Assembly: GCF_008831285.2 (NCBI RefSeq)
Contig: NC_045138.2
Location: forward strand, 12,972,571 to 13,036,570
Origin: Nymphaea colorata
Lineage: Eukaryota; Streptophyta; Magnoliopsida; Nymphaeales; Nymphaeaceae
Direction: 5' to 3'
DNA: 64,000 nt
A program made the translations under genes and the position numbers. Of this stretch, positions 22,025 through 35,353 are shown one piece after another. The notes beneath the pieces are model-generated. The model was not told the DNA's origin. It saw only the letters and a program-made list of their open reading frames with translations, and made no database searches. Numbering within the stretch: the first letter of the stretch is position 1; the number at the start of each line of letters is the position of its first letter.

Positions 22025-24400
22025 TCATTAAAGAAACACAAACAAAATTTACGTCCCTCAAGAGAACATTTATAAGCTATGGTAAATGTTTCAAACCTTT
22101 TCAACCAAAGAAATGTCTCATGCGATGCATCCCTTTCTTATCCACGCAATAATTGGTTTTTACATGAGGTTGAGTACTCTTTGAGTGTCTTTTTTTTTTC
22201 TTTCTCTCTAGGGCTTTGTGGCAAAAAACTAATGTTTTTAAAACTTGAGTTGCATTTGAGATTAAGTTCCAAATGCGTCTCCTGCATAATTGAGTGCCGT
22301 TTGTGTGACTTACTCGGAGCCGTAATGATGATGACTGAAACCGTCTTATGATTCATTCCATCGATTACGTGTGAATTTTCATGTTTATACGTTTAGCTAA
22401 TATTTATGCTATAAGCAATAAAAACTCCAGGGAAATGAGAAGGAAGTACTACACCCTCTCACTGACTCCTCCCTCATTTCTATAGTTAAGTGTCTTTGTT
22501 GAGACCGGTCTCTTGATTGGCTGTTGGAATCACATCTCAAAGATCATGGTGTTTTGTCATCCACACCTCCTATTCTATGGCCTGACAACAATGTTGACAG
22601 ATGACGGTACTATGACGATTAGAGATTGTGGTGGCGAGGGCTATTCGTCTTCTGTGGAAAGGTTGCAAGAGTTGAAGGCACACAAAGGAGGAAGTTGCTC
22701 GAAAGAATCAGAGTCTTAAGTCAATTTTGGTTCACTCGACAAGAAATTTTCTTGTATATATACAACGACAACATGAAGGTATTCATACTCGTCCTCGTAT
22801 ACTACACTTTATAAAAGAATCTCATCTTATACTCATGTACCGACCGCTTGTTGAGTAGAAAGAAGCCCATCTTACACTCATATACCGACATCTTATATAT
22901 ATATGCAAATATCACTAAATTTGTAGGCTTCGTCGTTCAAAGACTCTTTAAAGTGATTATTAATCAATCAATCAATCAAATTGATTAATCTTTTGAAGTA
23001 TCATCCGCTCAACTGGTTTCTAACATGAAGCTACAAATTACCAGTTACCGTTTTGGGGAAGATACATGGAAAGGGCTGAAACCCTTCCTTTCGAGGGCAG
23101 GTTGGTGGCCTGGGTGGACTTAGAATTGTTCTCTTCAACTCAAGAGTGGCGCCTGCCACCATTTTCAGCCCATATGAGTACCCAATACTAAATTTAGATG
23201 TCACAAAAAAAATATACATCAAATCCTCGGTCTTCCAAAGATTCTAATACAAAAATTGGGTGTCTTAACCTCTAAGTTAGAAAAAAGTCAAGAAAAAATA
23301 ATGTATAGACCAGTGGTGTGTTCCGAGATTTTAAGTTGAGTTTGCACAAAAATTGGAAAATGCTTACTTTTTAGTGAAATTAATTCCATGTATCGCTTTA
23401 TTATAATTCAAATGGTATTGTCATATTGGAAATTCCTTGACCACCGTAGATGTGTTTGCATCATGATCATTCGCAAAGACAACCTCCTACCTTTTGGAGT
23501 ACCCAAAAGCTTCCGTTTTAAGATAAAACCTATTGTATGAGAATGGTCATACACGGACTGATGCTTTAACATATGACAACAAGAGAAAAAAAAAAGAAAT
23601 ACTTCTATTGTACTGGTGTTTGTTGGCAAGTCTATTGCCAACAAGATCAACGTGCCTGTTTTAGAAGATCTATTTAAAGAATAGACTATCTAGTTGAGGG
23701 TGATTGAGTTCAGTACCTGGGCAGCCTATGTTGGCATAATTTCACCAATACTTGCAATGCTAACTATGCTTTGATTTTTTCTATGAGTACATATTAATCT
23801 CATCTTCCCACTAATGCTGGTTATTTGCATATGCAGTTTTCTTTTTTAGTTTTTAGAAATTGGAGAACATTTATTTTAAGAATGTAGTTGTCCTGCCTAA
23901 GCTAACTCATGTGTGTGTAACATAACACCCTCTACGTGGGAAGCAGACTAAACTACCCTTATGTTGATAATATTCAGAACAAAATATTTGGCTTAGAAAC
24001 GAAACGACATTCCCTAGCACCAGTGGTCTTGGTATGTATCTTTTTGGATATGAATCATAGTACAGATGGATCGAGATATGCCAAACCAGGCATGTCTAAA
24101 ACATCAAAATATGTTGATTTTTTCTAAAAAAAAAAAAATTGGCCTTCGAACATTTTTTTTATTTGTAAAACTAATACCACAATGTTTGTTGTAAAATATG
24201 TAGGATTTTATATGGTTCTTCGTTATGTGGCGTATGATAGTGCTACAAAAGTCTTCGGTTCGTGTCTGCGCGTTCAAACTTTTTTTTTCGGCTTTGGGTT
24301 ATGACTTTCCACCAACATTTGAAAGGAAGGATAACAACAGTCCAGTTGTCTACCTTATTCATACTCATCGAAAGGAAAGCATGGAAGCAAATTTAATTCA
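22025..24400. other. Unrecognised intergenic DNA
   Basis: Holds the right arm of the inverted duplication at 22521-22595 and several open frames of at most 90 codons without motifs. A (TCAA)n-like run lies at about 22965-22990. Nothing that looks like a complete gene was found. Confidence 0.5.
22521..22595 (+). repeat. Inverted duplication, right arm
   Basis: Reverse-complement partner of 17750-17823. Open reading continues downstream to about 22719 in one frame (VERLQELKAHKGGS...), but no family was recognised. Confidence 0.75.
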
Positions 24401-24469
24401 AAAACGGAAAGCTTGCCAAACATTCTCCATCTATCGTTAATAAAAAGAAATGATAATACCGTTTCACCC

Positions 24470-24625
24470 TCTTTGCTTTTTTGTGCTTCTCCCCTTTTCG
24501 CTCTTTCTCTTTCTCCCTTTTTCTGCTTCTCCCCTTTTCCCTCTTCCGCTTTCTCCCCTTTTCCCTCTTCCGCTTTCTCCCTTTTTCTGCTTCTCCCCTT
24601 TTCCCTCTTCCTCTTTCTACCGCCG
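24470..24625 (+). repeat. CT-rich imperfect repeat, possible leader of a plus-strand gene
   Basis: Repeats of TTTCTCCCCTTTTCCCTCTTCCG and variants, about 25-35 bases each. Such pyrimidine-rich repeats are frequent in plant 5' leaders and promoters. It directly precedes the exon-like block at 24700-24876. Confidence 0.6.
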
Positions 24626-24699
24626 GTGGATCGGTCGGCGTCGTTCAGATCCTCAGATGCACCTTCGGCCCTTTCTGTTTTTTCTCTCTCTCTCCTGCC

Positions 24700-24876
24700 A
24701 GTCCGGTGTGGAGTCGGTCGGCAACCATTGGAACTCGGTCTCCAGCGGCGGCTCCGTGGTCTTTCAGGAGGCAAATAATCCGGATTCAGATGGTGTGCTC
24801 ATGGATTCATCCTTGCAGCCTGCCGGATTCGGCCTCTCGCCGTCTATGGCACCGGACTGGGGCCACGCTTTAATGT
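24700..24876 (+). CDS. Exon-like block of an unrecognised gene
   Basis: A pyrimidine tract ending CTGCCAG (about 24700) is followed by an open frame that includes NHWNSVSSGGSVVFQEAN and, at its end, SMAPDWGHAL, then a consensus donor GTGAGT directly after position 24876. The composition (Ser, Gly, Asp, Pro, Met) resembles disordered parts of plant transcription regulators, but no domain is present and I do not assign a family. The downstream 4958-bp units each contain one possible acceptor (AATTGCAG, first at 26071) followed by 24 open codons. It could equally be a transposed exon scrap. Confidence 0.4.
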
Positions 24877-24879
24877 GAG

Positions 24880-25437
24880 TGTTCGCATCAGCGGAACCAT
24901 GATTTTCTGTTGTCTGACTCCTGGTTCGTATTTGAATTTTAATGTTCAATTTCATCGTTTTATTTGTCCACGTTCAGTTTAGTTTCCAATGGGCGATGAT
25001 CAGAGATTATTATGGTTATTCATAATCTGATGTCATTAGTGGATGATAATTGCAGAGTCATGGGAAAAATCAGCTGTTCATGAGTTTACTAATTTTATTA
25101 TCTACTCTAATTGTGCACAATGGGTGGTTGCATTATTTTTAGATAAATTTTGCGCTTTCACAGGCATATGTAGCTTAAATCTTTGTAGTTTCTAATTATT
25201 GTATAGAATTTTGATTTATGATTGCTGTTTTAATTGAAAAAGAACAAGAAAAAATTGCTGTGAGGAACAGGCTGTTTTCGATCATTTTCTTATTTTTATG
25301 TCATTGATATAGCTGTCTAGAGGCAGGACCCGTGGATGGATTTGTATAGCTTAACCACATGAAAAATCGATAGTTTTTCTCATCATCCTATGACTTTGGA
25401 CCTTCAGCAACGGTTAATTGATCATGAGATTTGTATG
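24880..25437. other. Intron-like AT-rich stretch before the tandem array
   Basis: T-rich DNA with no open frames of note, lying between the donor at 24877 and the first copy of the 4958-bp unit. It would be the unduplicated part of the intron if the exon call at 24700 is right. Confidence 0.45.
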
Positions 25438-26078
25438 GTGTCTGTAATCTGAAGGCTTCTTTACTTCACCTTTTAGTTTGCGGGTAAGTACTAAAAAGTA
25501 AAACTACTAAATTGCATCAGGGCTTGTCCTGAATTTAGGGGTTGCGAGGAAGCCAGAAGTCAGCCCGAATTTCGACCTTCAGTTTCAGGAATAGATTGAA
25601 TAGAAAATCTTGGAAAATTGTCATTGTTGTTTGATTGAATTTTCAGAACTATCCTTAAAACTTTGGACAAGATGAATGCTCGGTGATATCCTCTAATTAA
25701 AAAACAGCTTAATCTTGAACATTAGAGACGAATATGTTCTCTTCCTACTTTCTCCTTACGTTTATCTTGCTCTATTGTGATATAATAAGCTGGCTCAACA
25801 AACACTAGTGAGGGGATTTAGGTGATATTGCCTTCCAAGAGGGGATTTAAGATCTCTGGTCATTTACAGCATATAATCAGAAATACGTGAGGCTAGAGAG
25901 TGTAGGCGTATAATCAACTAAGGAACGAGCTGATATTCGTACATTCGTTTGACTGATTGCAGTAGATGAAATGCAATAAAGGTGTCTAAGTTGGTGCAAT
26001 GCGGTTCTTAGATTAAAAAATTTGTGCTTGCTGGTTGTCATCTAGCATTCTCACTTTTGAGCAACATTGAAATTGCAG

Positions 26079-26155
26079 GAAGGAGGAGCCTCTATGAAAC
26101 CAGTGAGGACAACTTCTTTTCAGCAGTCATGCCAAACTTCAGCATGTCTCAGTAA
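26079..26155 (+). CDS. Candidate short 3' exon, repeated in every tandem unit
   Basis: After AATTGCAG the sequence can be read as SLYETSEDNFFSAVMPNF... and a TAA at 26153. The same text recurs unchanged near 31037, 35995 and 40977. Joining to the donor at 24877 needs an acceptor a few bases downstream of the obvious one to keep this frame; the obvious acceptor gives only MKEEPL and a stop. I therefore treat it as a weak exon candidate, listed once. Confidence 0.2.
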
Positions 26156-27509
26156 TTTTCTTTCTCTTATACCTGATTGTTTAAGAATACTTATCGACAA
26201 TCCCACCCAAATGACAGGCTGAAAAATGATTTTCCATTTTCAGAACCTATTGTCAAACATGCGTTTGCTTTTTTATTATTACAGTCACTATTTTCTTCTT
26301 GTGTTTTTGTCGTTGTCTTCTCTATGCAAAATTTTGTCATGATATGAGGAATTTTTTTAGGGGTGAAAATATTTTGAGCAATCTTGCAACTCCTGCTTGT
26401 GGTTGGTGCTCACTTTTATTTTGGTGGTCTATTCTTTAGCATTGTCACACCCTCACTTCTAAGGGCTCTTTTCTTTCCAAACTTACAGTTGCTTTTGAAG
26501 TATATGTTCCTACCTTGCTGTTATCTTTTTTTGTGAAATGATTTTGCAAGTTTCCTGATTAGGCCAACTACTCCAAAGCTTACTTTTGGGGAAAAAAAAC
26601 CTTTTCGTTCCAACTATCTGTGGAACCCTTGTTCACTAAGAAGCCCATATGTACCAAGGACTTGTAGCCTCTAGGCTTTTCCTTTTTTGTAGAGGACCTT
26701 ATAGGAGAGTGTGATGGAGCCTACTCTTTTACATCCCTCCAAAACCCATTACACGGGTCACTCCAGTTTCACAAACACCCTATCTATGGGGAAAAGAGAG
26801 ACTCCTTATCTGGACAATGTATCATTTGATGTCGGCAGTTTTCCAAAAGTTTTTAGCCCTATATTTGTTCAAAAGGACTTTCATGCACAATGGTATACCT
26901 TCTTTTTTTCTTAAGTATTTTTTTAAGGAGAAGGTTGAAGTTTGAAACTTTTGTTGTCAGTCAACGAGAGGTAAAACTGGAAAGATCCTCGATGTGAACA
27001 GTGTGGGAGAATCTGATGACACTGAGGAAGTCAAGGATTAGAAAAAGCTATTAGCCTTAGCAATCAAACATCTGCAAGGGTTTAGCAGGAGAATGCTATG
27101 AGAATGAAGCCCTAGTGTCCTGTAAAATCTTGGCAGGTAGCAAAATGAGAGTTGAGGGTGAGCTCGGGGCAAGTGTAGTCGTTCCTCTAGGTCAATACGT
27201 GAGAGTACTGAGAAGGCGCATAGCTGATTTGCGTCTCTCTTGCGAAATCATGTGACCTATGAACTTTTGTCTAGTCGTGGCCTGAAGCCTTCTGAACTCG
27301 AGCAAGTAAGTCCGAGGGGTGTTCTACACCTGGTACCCTAAGGCCAACTGGTCTGGGAGCTGCCGGCCCAAAGCTCGCTACACGGGTTCAGTAGAAAGCC
27401 CAATAGGCACGATATTGCACAAGACAAAACTACACAACCACCAAAATGGTGGAGCTTCGTAGTAGCCTTTGGGGTGGTGAGGTATTTCCCTCAAAGGTGA
27501 AGGGTGGCT

Positions 27510-27592
27510 CAGTTAGAAAAAGAAAAAGAAAAAGAAAAAGAGCAAAATCAAAAGAAAAATCCAAAATCAAAAGCAAAAAGAAAAAGAAAAAA
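27510..27592. repeat. (AAAAAG)n simple repeat inside each tandem unit
   Basis: A run of AGAAAA hexamers and variants, repeated in the other units near 32470, 37452 and 42410. The lysine-rich 65-codon frame through it is a product of the simple repeat. Its copy number is identical in all four units, which supports very recent duplication. Confidence 0.85.
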
Positions 27593-30395
27593 AAGTGCCT
27601 GCCAAGAGATGAAAGATATGAAGGCCGAACTCTAAAGTATTGAATGAAAAAATCTTTTTCAGATGGATGATTATAGGCTAATATCTGTTCCTCTTCTATG
27701 ACTTTCTATGAAATTGAGGACGATTCCTCTATGTTCATGTTTTGGAAATGGAAAGAAATCCCTTCAAGAGACTGGACAACATTGGTGCGAGATGAATCCG
27801 GACACTTAATGAATACTTCTGGTAAATGAAGGCCATATCTCCTGCACACTACGAGCACTCAAAGCCTATAGGGCAAAGAATTGAAAATTTTTTGAGCTAT
27901 TTTAAAGACAAATCTTTGCAAAGGATTTTGCTACATTTGTGGCTCCTGGTTATTGGAGAAATCTAGTTCCCTTAGGACTTGATGGATGCAGCCCTTTCAT
28001 TTCCTTCTATGCTAGTCCATTCACGGAATGGATGAAACATCTCAAAATTAGTCTACTCATGCTAAGTGTGATGTCTTCCCCCGCTGTTCCCTAGGTTTAC
28101 CTCTTGCGTTTTCCCTCTAAATTTGATCTCCAACTCTATTTTCAGCTAAGCTTCAACTTCTTCCCTCCTGCTGTATGTTGGAATCCCAGCCATGGAGTTG
28201 TCCCCTTAGGTCCTGTTTTTAGTGTCGCCCATCTTTAAACCCTAATTTTACTAGTTGTTTTCTAAACTAGGTTAAATCATGTTTTAATCTTATTTAAAAT
28301 CTAGCTTCGGCCTTTGTTTTCAAATTTCATGCGTCATGTAGATCTGGCCATCTAGGCTCCATGCATTCATGGATCCAATAATGAGAAGGTTTTTAAAGTA
28401 TATTTTACATATTCTTAAAACCCTAAGGTGGGTTTGTGGTACTTGCCAGGTCTTGTGATCTATTTTGTTATATAAGGTTAATAACTAGATATGGTGTTGT
28501 TTGATGAATTTGTGGAGATTGATGAATTTGTTTAAGTGCTACTTGAGCATTTAGCGAAACAGCAGAGCACTCGCTGTCTTTTTTGTGCATGTACTTTGCA
28601 AAAATATACTTCTCAGTCTTATGAAGCAACAAGGCCCAAGTATCATGTACAACTGAAGCTGTTATGCACATTTAGTTGCTTTTCAACTCACACCGGTTAC
28701 TTCTTTCATTTTGTTTTCAGGATTGTTTTTCCTGCCATGAAGTTTCATCAAATCTTGGAATATCAATTTTTTATTCTTCAAGATATATAGCGGAAAATGT
28801 AGCATGAAGTCGTTGAGTTGGTGGGAATTTTTCTAAACATGGTTGTTGTATTTCATCCGTTGATTGTTCATAATAGCAGTTATGAGTCACGTGTTTCCTC
28901 ATTTTTTACTTTTAACATCTAAAAGTGGTGAGATCTTTTTTGCAAATGCCACAGGGTATCATAAGTCATCATCGTTCTTCAGTTTCGTTTTTAATTTGTC
29001 TCTATTTTTCCTTAAGATCGAATGGCACTACTCTATTTTATTGTCTTAAATTTTCCACTCTCATTGCATGGCCTTGTGAGGTGCCTGCTTTAAGTGGAAT
29101 AACAAGTTCTTCTTCAATACGAGAAGCTCAAAACGGAGTTATCATTCCAATGAATCTTTAGTTGCAGGCAATTCGATTTTTTAGTGGATTGAACTTGACA
29201 TTTGACATAGGTGGCATTCTTGTCTTGAGGGCTGAAGGTCGTGAGAGGGCCTCATGTACCTGCCATATTCCATTGCTGTTGAAAGCTATGAATTTGGGCC
29301 TATACGTGATTGTGATTAGTATTTTCAATTTAGGTTATCATGTATCTTTTAGGGACCTAGTATGAGGGAGCTAACCAAAAGACCTCTGAAACATTCTGAT
29401 TGAATCTCCACAAATTGAAAGCACGTTCCTTTTCACAATCTAGTTTTTAACTAAAGAGGCACAAACGTGTTCAAATTTTTTGAATGGATCCTGGATAATT
29501 GAACAAACACAGGTCCTTATGCTGCTGTAAAACTGTGGGTGCTAACTATACAAAATGCTGGTTTCTTTGGCAATATTTTCTGTAGATTCTGTATTATAAA
29601 TTTTTGCTGCACAACTTATTGTTGGAAAGTGTCAATGTCCAAGGATGTCATGCACGATCTACTGTCAACACCATCTATTTCTACTAGCACACCTGACATA
29701 GAAATTTCAAGTCTTGTGGAGTGTGGTAGCACCATTCAGAAAGCAGAAGTGTATAAGATGTAAGTGCTTAAGATATCTCATGGATCTTGCCTTTCTCATG
29801 TCTTCTGCACACTAATTGTTGGTTAACCAAGTTATTGCTGCTAACGTAAAATTCTCATTTTGTTGTTTCCACTTTCTTTCACAAATCCATTGCATTTATT
29901 TGATATCTGTAGTGTCATTTCTTGTACTTTGAGCTCCCATGCTGGTCCTAATGTCCTTTCTTGTACTTTGAGCTATCATGTTGGTCCCGTTGTCGCCTAC
30001 TGTACCTGGAAAGAGGAGAGTACCACTTCCACCTTTTATGGCAGGAGTAAGAAAGTTACTCTGAAAATAACTCCATGAGGGCTGCATTTTTAGCCAAATT
30101 TTCTTTTTCTTTCTTGTTACATCTCTTGTCTATCCAGGTAAAGAAAATATCTGTACAAACTTCAAATTGTCTGAGATAAGCCTATGATGCTGATCCAAAT
30201 GCTGCCCATAGCTGCAGTTTGCACTTTACACTCTAAAAGTCTATGAAACTAGGACTGCTACTAGTGTGAACAAGCGGATCTCAAGGAAGTGCACATCCAT
30301 TTTAAACATTGCATTTAGTTCCCCTTTTGCTGATTTAGTTTCACAATAGGATCAATAGAATGCCTTTTCTCCTTGCTATGCTAGGTCCTCTCAAT

Positions 30396-33300
30396 GTGTC
30401 TGTAATCTGAAGGCTTCTTTACTTCACCTTTTAGTTTGCGGGTAAGTACTAAAAAGTAAAACTACTAAATTGCATCAGGGCTTGTCCTGAATTTAGGGGT
30501 TGCGAGGATGCCAGAAGTCAGCCCGAATTTCGACCTTCAGTTTGAGGAATAGATTGAATAGAAAATCTTGGAAAATTGTCATTGTTGTTTGATTGAATTT
30601 TCAGAACTATCCTTAAAACTTTGGACAAGATGAATGCTCGGTGATATCCTCTAATTAAAAAACAGCTTAATCTTGAACATTAGAGATGAATATGTTCTCT
30701 TCCTACTTTCTCCTTACGTTTATCTTGCTCTATTGTGATATAATAAGCTGGCTCAACAAACACTAGTGAGGGGATTTAGGTGATATTGCCTTCCAAGAGG
30801 GGATTTAAGATCTCTGGTCATTTAGAGCATATAATCAGAAATACGTGAGGCTAGAGAGTGTAGGCGTATAATCAACTAAGGAACGAGCTGATATTCGTAC
30901 ATTCGTTTGACTGATTGCAGTAGATGAAATGCAATAAAGGTGTCTAAGTTGGTGCAATGCGGTTCTTAGATTAAAAAATTTGTGCTTGCTGGTTGTTATC
31001 TAGCATTCTCACTTTTGAGCAACATTGAAATTGCAGGAAGGAGGAGCCTCTATGAAACCAGTGAGGACAACTTCTTTTCAGCAGTCATGCCAAACTTCAG
31101 CATGTCTCAGTAATTTTCTTTCTCTTATACCTGATTGTTTAAGAATACTTATCGACACTCCCACCCAAATGACAGGCTGAAAAATGATTTTCCATTTTCA
31201 GAACCTATTGTCAAACATGCGTTTGCTTTTTTATTATTACAGTCACTATTTTCTTCTTGTGTTTTTGTCGTTGTCTTCTCTATGCAAAATTTTGTCATGA
31301 TATGAGGAATTTTTTTAGGGGTGAAAATATTTTGAGCAATCTTGCAACTCGTGCTTGTGGTTGGTGCTCACTTTTATTTTGGTGGTCTATTCTTTAGCAT
31401 TGTCACACCCTCACTTCTAAGGGCTCTTTTCTTTCCAAACTTACAGTTGCTTTTGAAGTATATGTTCCTACCTTGCTGTTATCTTTTTTTGTGAAATGAT
31501 TTTGCAAGTTTCCTGATTAGGCCAACTACTCCAAAGCTTACTTTTGGGGAAAAAAAACCTTTTCGTTCCAACTATCTGTGGAACCCTTGTTCACTAAGAA
31601 GCCCATATGTACCAAGGACTTGTAGCCTCTAGGCTTTTCCTTTTTTGTAGAGGACCTTATAGGAGAGTGTAATGGAGCCTACTCTTTTACATCCCTCCAA
31701 AACCCATTACACGGGTCACTCCAGTTTCACAAACACCCTATCTATGGGGAAAAGAGAGACTCCTTATCTGGACAATGTATCATTTGATGTCGGCAGTTTT
31801 CCAAAAGTTTTTAGCCCTATATTTGTTCAAAAGGACTTTCATGCACAATGGTATACCTTCTTTTTTTCTTAAGTATTTTTTTAAGGAGAAGGTTGAAGTT
31901 TGAAACTTTTGTTGTCAGTCAACGAGAGGTAAAACTGGAAAGATCCTCGATGTGAACAGTGTGGGAGAATCTGATGACACTGAGGAAGTCAAAGATTAGA
32001 AAAAGCTATTAGCCTTAGCAATCAAACATCTGCAAGGGTTTAGCAGGAGAATGCTATGAGAATGAAGCCCTAGTGTCCTGTAAAATCTTGGCAGGTAGCA
32101 AAATGAGAGTTGAGGGTGAGCTCGGGGCAAGTGTAGTCGTTCCTCTAGGTCAATACGTGAGAGTACTGAGAAGGCGCATAGCTGATTTGCGTCTCTCTTG
32201 CGAAATCATGTGACCTATGAACTTTTGTCTAGTCGTGGCCTGAAGCCTTCTGAACTCGAGCAAGTAAGTCCGAGGGGTGTTCTACACCTGGTACCCTAAG
32301 GCCAACTGGTCTGGGAGCTGCCGGCCCAAAGCTCGCTACACGGGTTCAGTAGAAAGCCCAATAGGCACGATATTGCACAAGACAAAACTACACAACCACC
32401 AAAATGGTGGAGCTTCGTAGTAGCCTTTGGGGTGGTGAGGTATTTCCCTCAAAGGTGAAGGGTGGCTCAGTTAGAAAAAGAAAAAGAAAAAGAAAAAGAG
32501 CAAAATCAAAAGAAAAATCCAAAATCAAAAGCAAAAAGAAAAAGAAAAAAAAGTGCCTGCCAAGAGATGAAAGATATGAAGGCCGAACTCTAAAGTATTG
32601 AATGAAAAAATCTTTTTCAGATGGATGATTATAGGCTAATATCTGTTCCTCTTCTATGACTTTCTATGAAATTGAGGACGATTCCTCTATGTTCATGTTT
32701 TGGAAATGGAAAGAAATCCCTTCAAGAGACTGGACAACATTGGTGCGAGATGAATCCGGACACTTAATGAATACTTCTGGTAAATGAAGGCCATATCTCC
32801 TGCACACTACGAGCACTCAAAGCCTATAGGGCAAAGAATTGAAAATTTTTTGAGCTATTTTAAAGACAAATCTTTGCAAAGGATTTTGCTACATTTGTGG
32901 CTCCTGGTTATTGGAGAAATCTAGTTCCCTTAGGACTTGATGGATGCAGCCCTTTCATTTCCTTCTATGCTAGTCCATTCACGGAATGGATGAAACATCT
33001 CAAAGTTAGTCTACTCATGCTAAGTGTGATGTCTTCCCCCGCTGTTCCCTAGGTTTACCTCTTGCGTTTTCCCTCTAAATTTGATCTCCAACTCTATTTT
33101 CAGCTAAGCTTCAACTTCTTCCCTCCTGCTGTATGTTGGAATCCCAGCCATGGAGTTGTCCCCTTAGGTCCTGTTTTTAGTGTCGCCCATCTTTAAACCC
33201 TAATTTTACTAGTTGTTTTCTAAACTAGGTTAAATCATGTTTTAATCTTATTTAAAATCTAGCTTCGGCCTTTGTTTTCAAATTTCATGCGTCATGTAGA

Positions 33301-35353
33301 TCTGGCCATCTAGGCCCCACGCATTCATGGATCCAATAATGAGAAGGTTTTTAAAGTATATTTTACATATTCTTAAAACCCTAAGGTGGGTTTGTGGTAC
33401 TTGCCAGGTCTTGTGATCTATTTTGTTATATAAGGTTAATAACTAGATATGGTGTTGTTTGATGAATTTGTGGAGATTGATGAATTTGTTTAAGTGCTAC
33501 TTGAGCATTTAGCGAAACAGCAGAGCACTCGCTGTCTTTTTTGTGCATGTACTTTGCAAAAATATACTTCTCAGTCTTATGAAGCAACAAGGCCCAAGTA
33601 TCATGTACAACTGAAGCTGTTATGCACATTTAGTTGCTTTTCAACTCACATCGGTTACTTCTTTCATTTTGTTTTCAGGATTGTTTTTCCTGCCATGAAG
33701 TTTCATCAAATCTTGGAATATCAATTTTTTATTCTTCAAGATATATAGCGGAAAATGTAGCATGAAGTCGTTGAGTTGGTGGGAATTTTTCTAAACATGG
33801 TTGTTGTATTTCATCCGTTGATTGTTCATAATAGCAGTTATGAGTCACGTGTTTCCTCATTTTTTACTTTTAACATCTAAAAGTGGTGAGATCTTTTTTG
33901 CAAATGCCACAGGGTATCATAAGTCATCATCGTTCTTCAGTTTCGTTTTTAATTTGTCTCTATTTTTCCTTAAGATCGAATGGCACTACTCTATTTTATT
34001 GTCTTAAATTTTCCACTCTCATTGCATGGCCTTGTGAGGTGCCTGCTTTAAGTGGAATAACAAGTTCTTCTTCAATACGAGAAGCTCAAAACGGAGTTAT
34101 CATTCCAATGAATCTTTAGTTGCAGGCAATTCGATTTTTTAGTGGATTGAACTTGACATTTGACATAGGTGGCATTCTTGTCTTGAGGGCTGAAGGTCGT
34201 GAGAGGGCCTCATGTACCTGCCATATTCCATTGCTGTTGAAAGCTATGAATTTGGGCCTATACGTGATTGTGATTAGTATTTTCAATTTAGGTTATCATG
34301 TATCTTTTAGGGACCTAGTATGAGGGAGCTAACCAAAAGACCTCTGAAACATTCTGATTGAATCTCCACAAATTGAAAGCACGTTCCTTTTCACAATCTA
34401 GTTTTTAACTAAAGAGGCACAAACGTGTTCAAATTTTTTGAATGGATCCTGGATAATTGAACAAACACAGGTCCTTATGCTGCTGTAAAACTGTGGGTGC
34501 TAACTATACAAAATGCTGGTTTCTTTGGCAATATTTTCTGTAGATTCTGTATTATAAATTTTTGCTGCACAACTTATTGTTGGAAAGTGTCAATGTCCAA
34601 GGATGTCATGCACGATCTACTGTCAACACCATCTATTTCTACTAGCACACCTGACATAGAAATTTCAAGTCTTGTGGAGTGTGGTAGCACCATTCAGAAA
34701 GCAGAAGTGTATAAGATGTAAGTGCTTAAGATATCTCATGGATCTTGCCTTTCTCATGTCTTCTGCACACTAATTGTTGGTTAACCAAGTTATTGCTGCT
34801 AACGTAAAATTCTCATTTTGTTGTTTCCACTTTCTTTCACAAATCCATTGCATTTATTTGATATCTGTAGTGTCATTTCTTGTACTTTGAGCTCCCATGC
34901 TGGTCCTAATGTCCTTTCTTGTACTTTGAGCTATCATGTTGGTCCCGTTGTCGCCTACTGTACCTGGAAAGAGGAGAGTACCACTTCCACCTTTTATGGC
35001 AGGAGTAAGAAAGTTACTCTGAAAATAACTCCATGAGGGCTGCATTTTTAGCCAAATTTTCTCTTTCTTTCTTGTTACATCTCTTGTCTATCCAGGTAAA
35101 GAAAATATCTGTACAAACTTCAAATTGTCTGAGATAAGCCTATGATGCTGATCCAAATGCTGCCCATAGCTGCAGTTTGCACTTTACACTCTAAAAGTCT
35201 ATGAAACTAGGACTGCTACTAGTGTGAACAAGCGGATCTCAAGGAAGTGCACATCCATTTTAAACATTGCATTTAGTTCCCCTTTTGCTGATTTAGTTTC
35301 ACAATAGGATCAATAGAATGCCTTTTCTCCTTGCTATGCTAGGTCCTCTCAAT
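30396..35353. repeat. Tandem unit 2 (4958 bp)
   Basis: Almost identical to unit 3. Both carry CAAAGTTAGTC (about 33003), GGCCCCACGC (about 33315) and CACATCGG (about 33648), where units 1 and 4 carry CAAAATTAGTC, GGCTCCATGC and CACACCGG. Confidence 0.95.

Larger units (their letters stand above)
25438..30395. repeat. Tandem unit 1 (4958 bp)
   Basis: Shows private variants in its first third relative to units 2-4, for example AGGAAGCC versus AGGATGCC near 25550, GACAATCCC versus GACACTCCC near 26200 and GTGATGGAG versus GTAATGGAG near 26710. In its later part (from about 28047) it shares variants with unit 4, not with units 2 and 3. Confidence 0.95.

Noticed and set aside
24700-26155. Assignment of the exon pair to a growth-regulating-factor-type transcription factor
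   Set aside because: Neither QLQ nor WRC domain is present and the resemblance of the peptide is only impressionistic.
26711-26914. Repeated 66-84-codon frames in the 4958-bp units as a gene family
   Set aside because: They recur only because the units are nearly identical. None has a known domain, and conservation cannot be inferred from such recent copies.
27446-27643. Lysine-rich 65-codon frame as a nuclear protein
   Set aside because: Most of it is translation of an AAAAAG simple repeat.
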